A stretch of 28,032 nt of DNA from assembly GCA_016717335.1 (NCBI GenBank), contig JADKFS010000004.1:1-28032 (forward strand). The letters run 5' to 3'. Below, piece by piece: positions 27,309 through 28,032 of the stretch. This DNA comes from Candidatus Ribeiella danica (GTDB lineage: Bacteria > Chloroflexota > Chloroflexia > Chloroflexales > Roseiflexaceae). Positions within the stretch are counted from its first letter, which is position 1, and each line of letters starts with the position of its first letter. A model generated the notes under the pieces. The model did no database searches, was not told the origin of the DNA, and worked only from the letters and a program-made list of their open reading frames with translations. Made by a program: the position numbers and the translations under genes.

Positions 27309-28032
27309 GTTCCAGCGGTTCAAACGTTAAACGCTCAACGTTCAGCCCGGAAGGCAAGGCTTTAGCCGGCAGTAACGGTGAACTGCACACCGCTCCTCCC
27401 GCCTCCTGAACCGGTAGCGATTTCCGCCGACGTAAACAGCCGGAGAGGCTGCCCGGCTTGCGCTGGCGGCGTTGCTGGCGCACTGTTATGCTCACACGCA
27501 GGATGCCCGGAATCGTACCTCCACGACGACCTGCCGCAGATCGCGTTGCGGCGCCATTGGACGCGCGCGAAGCGTTACCCAACCGCGCGGAGGGTGCGCG
27601 CCATCCGCCGACTATCCGCGCTTTCCACGCGTGTTTGCGGTAGCCATACGGCGCCCCAGGAGCGCGTGACTAACGCGGATACTGATGTGAGGGCTTGCGG
27701 TGACAAGACCTGTGCTGCGTGAGGTGCTTGCTCCTCCTCATATTGCTTACCGACTACGTGGCGGAACCCCAGCGCCCCCCCGCTACCACGCTTTAAACCT
27801 GCTTCTCCACTACCGCTGTTCCAGTCGGCGCTCGGTTCTTCACTGTTCCGGGGTACCCCTACCGTCCTTATCAGCACGACGACGCCTGCGGCGACTGCGC
27901 GCCTGAGGTACGGTGACTGGCCCATTGCACGAGGTCTCGGCGCAGCCGCACGCTTCGTGCTTAGCTGGGCATTCATCGCCGATCGGCGATCAATCCGTGG
28001 CCGTGCCGGGTACTAACGCACCAGGAGGGCAA
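27309..28032. other. Region without a recognisable gene
   Basis: Frames of 60-130 codons are present on both strands, but all are Arg/Ala/Pro-rich or low in motif content and overlap one another. One plus-strand stretch (ESYLHDDLPQIALRRHWTRA, about 27515-27575) looks somewhat protein-like and may be a decayed fragment. I see no tRNA, terminator or insertion sequence. Confidence 0.35.
28023..28029 (+). promoter_or_regulatory. Ribosome binding site for a gene starting beyond the window
   Basis: AGGAGGG ends three bases before the window edge, so a plus-strand start codon is expected within the next few bases outside it. The 27309-28022 stretch would then include that gene's promoter. Confidence 0.45.

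Overview
The window most resembles a chromosomal accessory region from a high-GC Chloroflexota bacterium (Chloroflexia type). This rests on gene content only: a protein-kinase/ATPase/histidine-kinase fusion, a SARP regulator with STAND ATPase modules, secreted proteins with Thr-Pro-rich linkers, an Rhs/YD protein and a small SYLLRLW-type protein. No rRNA, tRNA or CRISPR array was recognised.

Layout. 1-2235 is degraded: the tail of an unknown CDS, a possible 59-residue ORF and a frameshifted single-strand DNA-binding protein remnant. 2236-6504 is an Rhs island: a short plus-strand Rhs core remnant, a complete IS701-like insertion sequence, an AT-rich block with one or two small genes, and a long minus-strand Rhs C-terminal gene. 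The two Rhs cores form a 66-bp inverted repeat around the IS and the variable Rhs tip. 6536-19540 is almost entirely minus-strand. In transcription order it holds a small SYLLRLW protein, a secreted protein, an HD/cyclic-nucleotide-type protein, an NCS2 purine permease, a giant pseudokinase-ATPase-GAF-PAS-histidine kinase, its likely NarL/LuxR response regulator, a secreted RTX-type protein and a fragment of a second histidine kinase. 19662-24744 is a plus-strand SARP-type regulator with two NB-ARC/TPR modules in tandem. 24979-26356 is a minus-strand M20 peptidase and 26797-27288 a plus-strand CoA-binding protein, both frameshifted. 27309-28032 shows no gene I recognise, but ends in a strong ribosome binding site for a gene beyond the window.

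How the genes may work together (inference). The 18247 to 8676 block looks like a transport and signalling operon. An HD hydrolase with a ligand-binding-like tail overlaps a purine permease by 14 bp. The kinase/histidine kinase fusion starts 43 bp after the permease, and the response regulator follows with its own putative promoter and a direct-repeat operator. The secreted RTX protein begins 52 bp after the regulator.

Caution. Most long genes are broken by one or more single-base frameshifts, whereas the transposase, the permease and the Rhs C-terminal gene are intact. Either the sequence has uncorrected indel errors or much of the region is decaying. Broken genes are given as whole spans and their functions inferred by joining frames.
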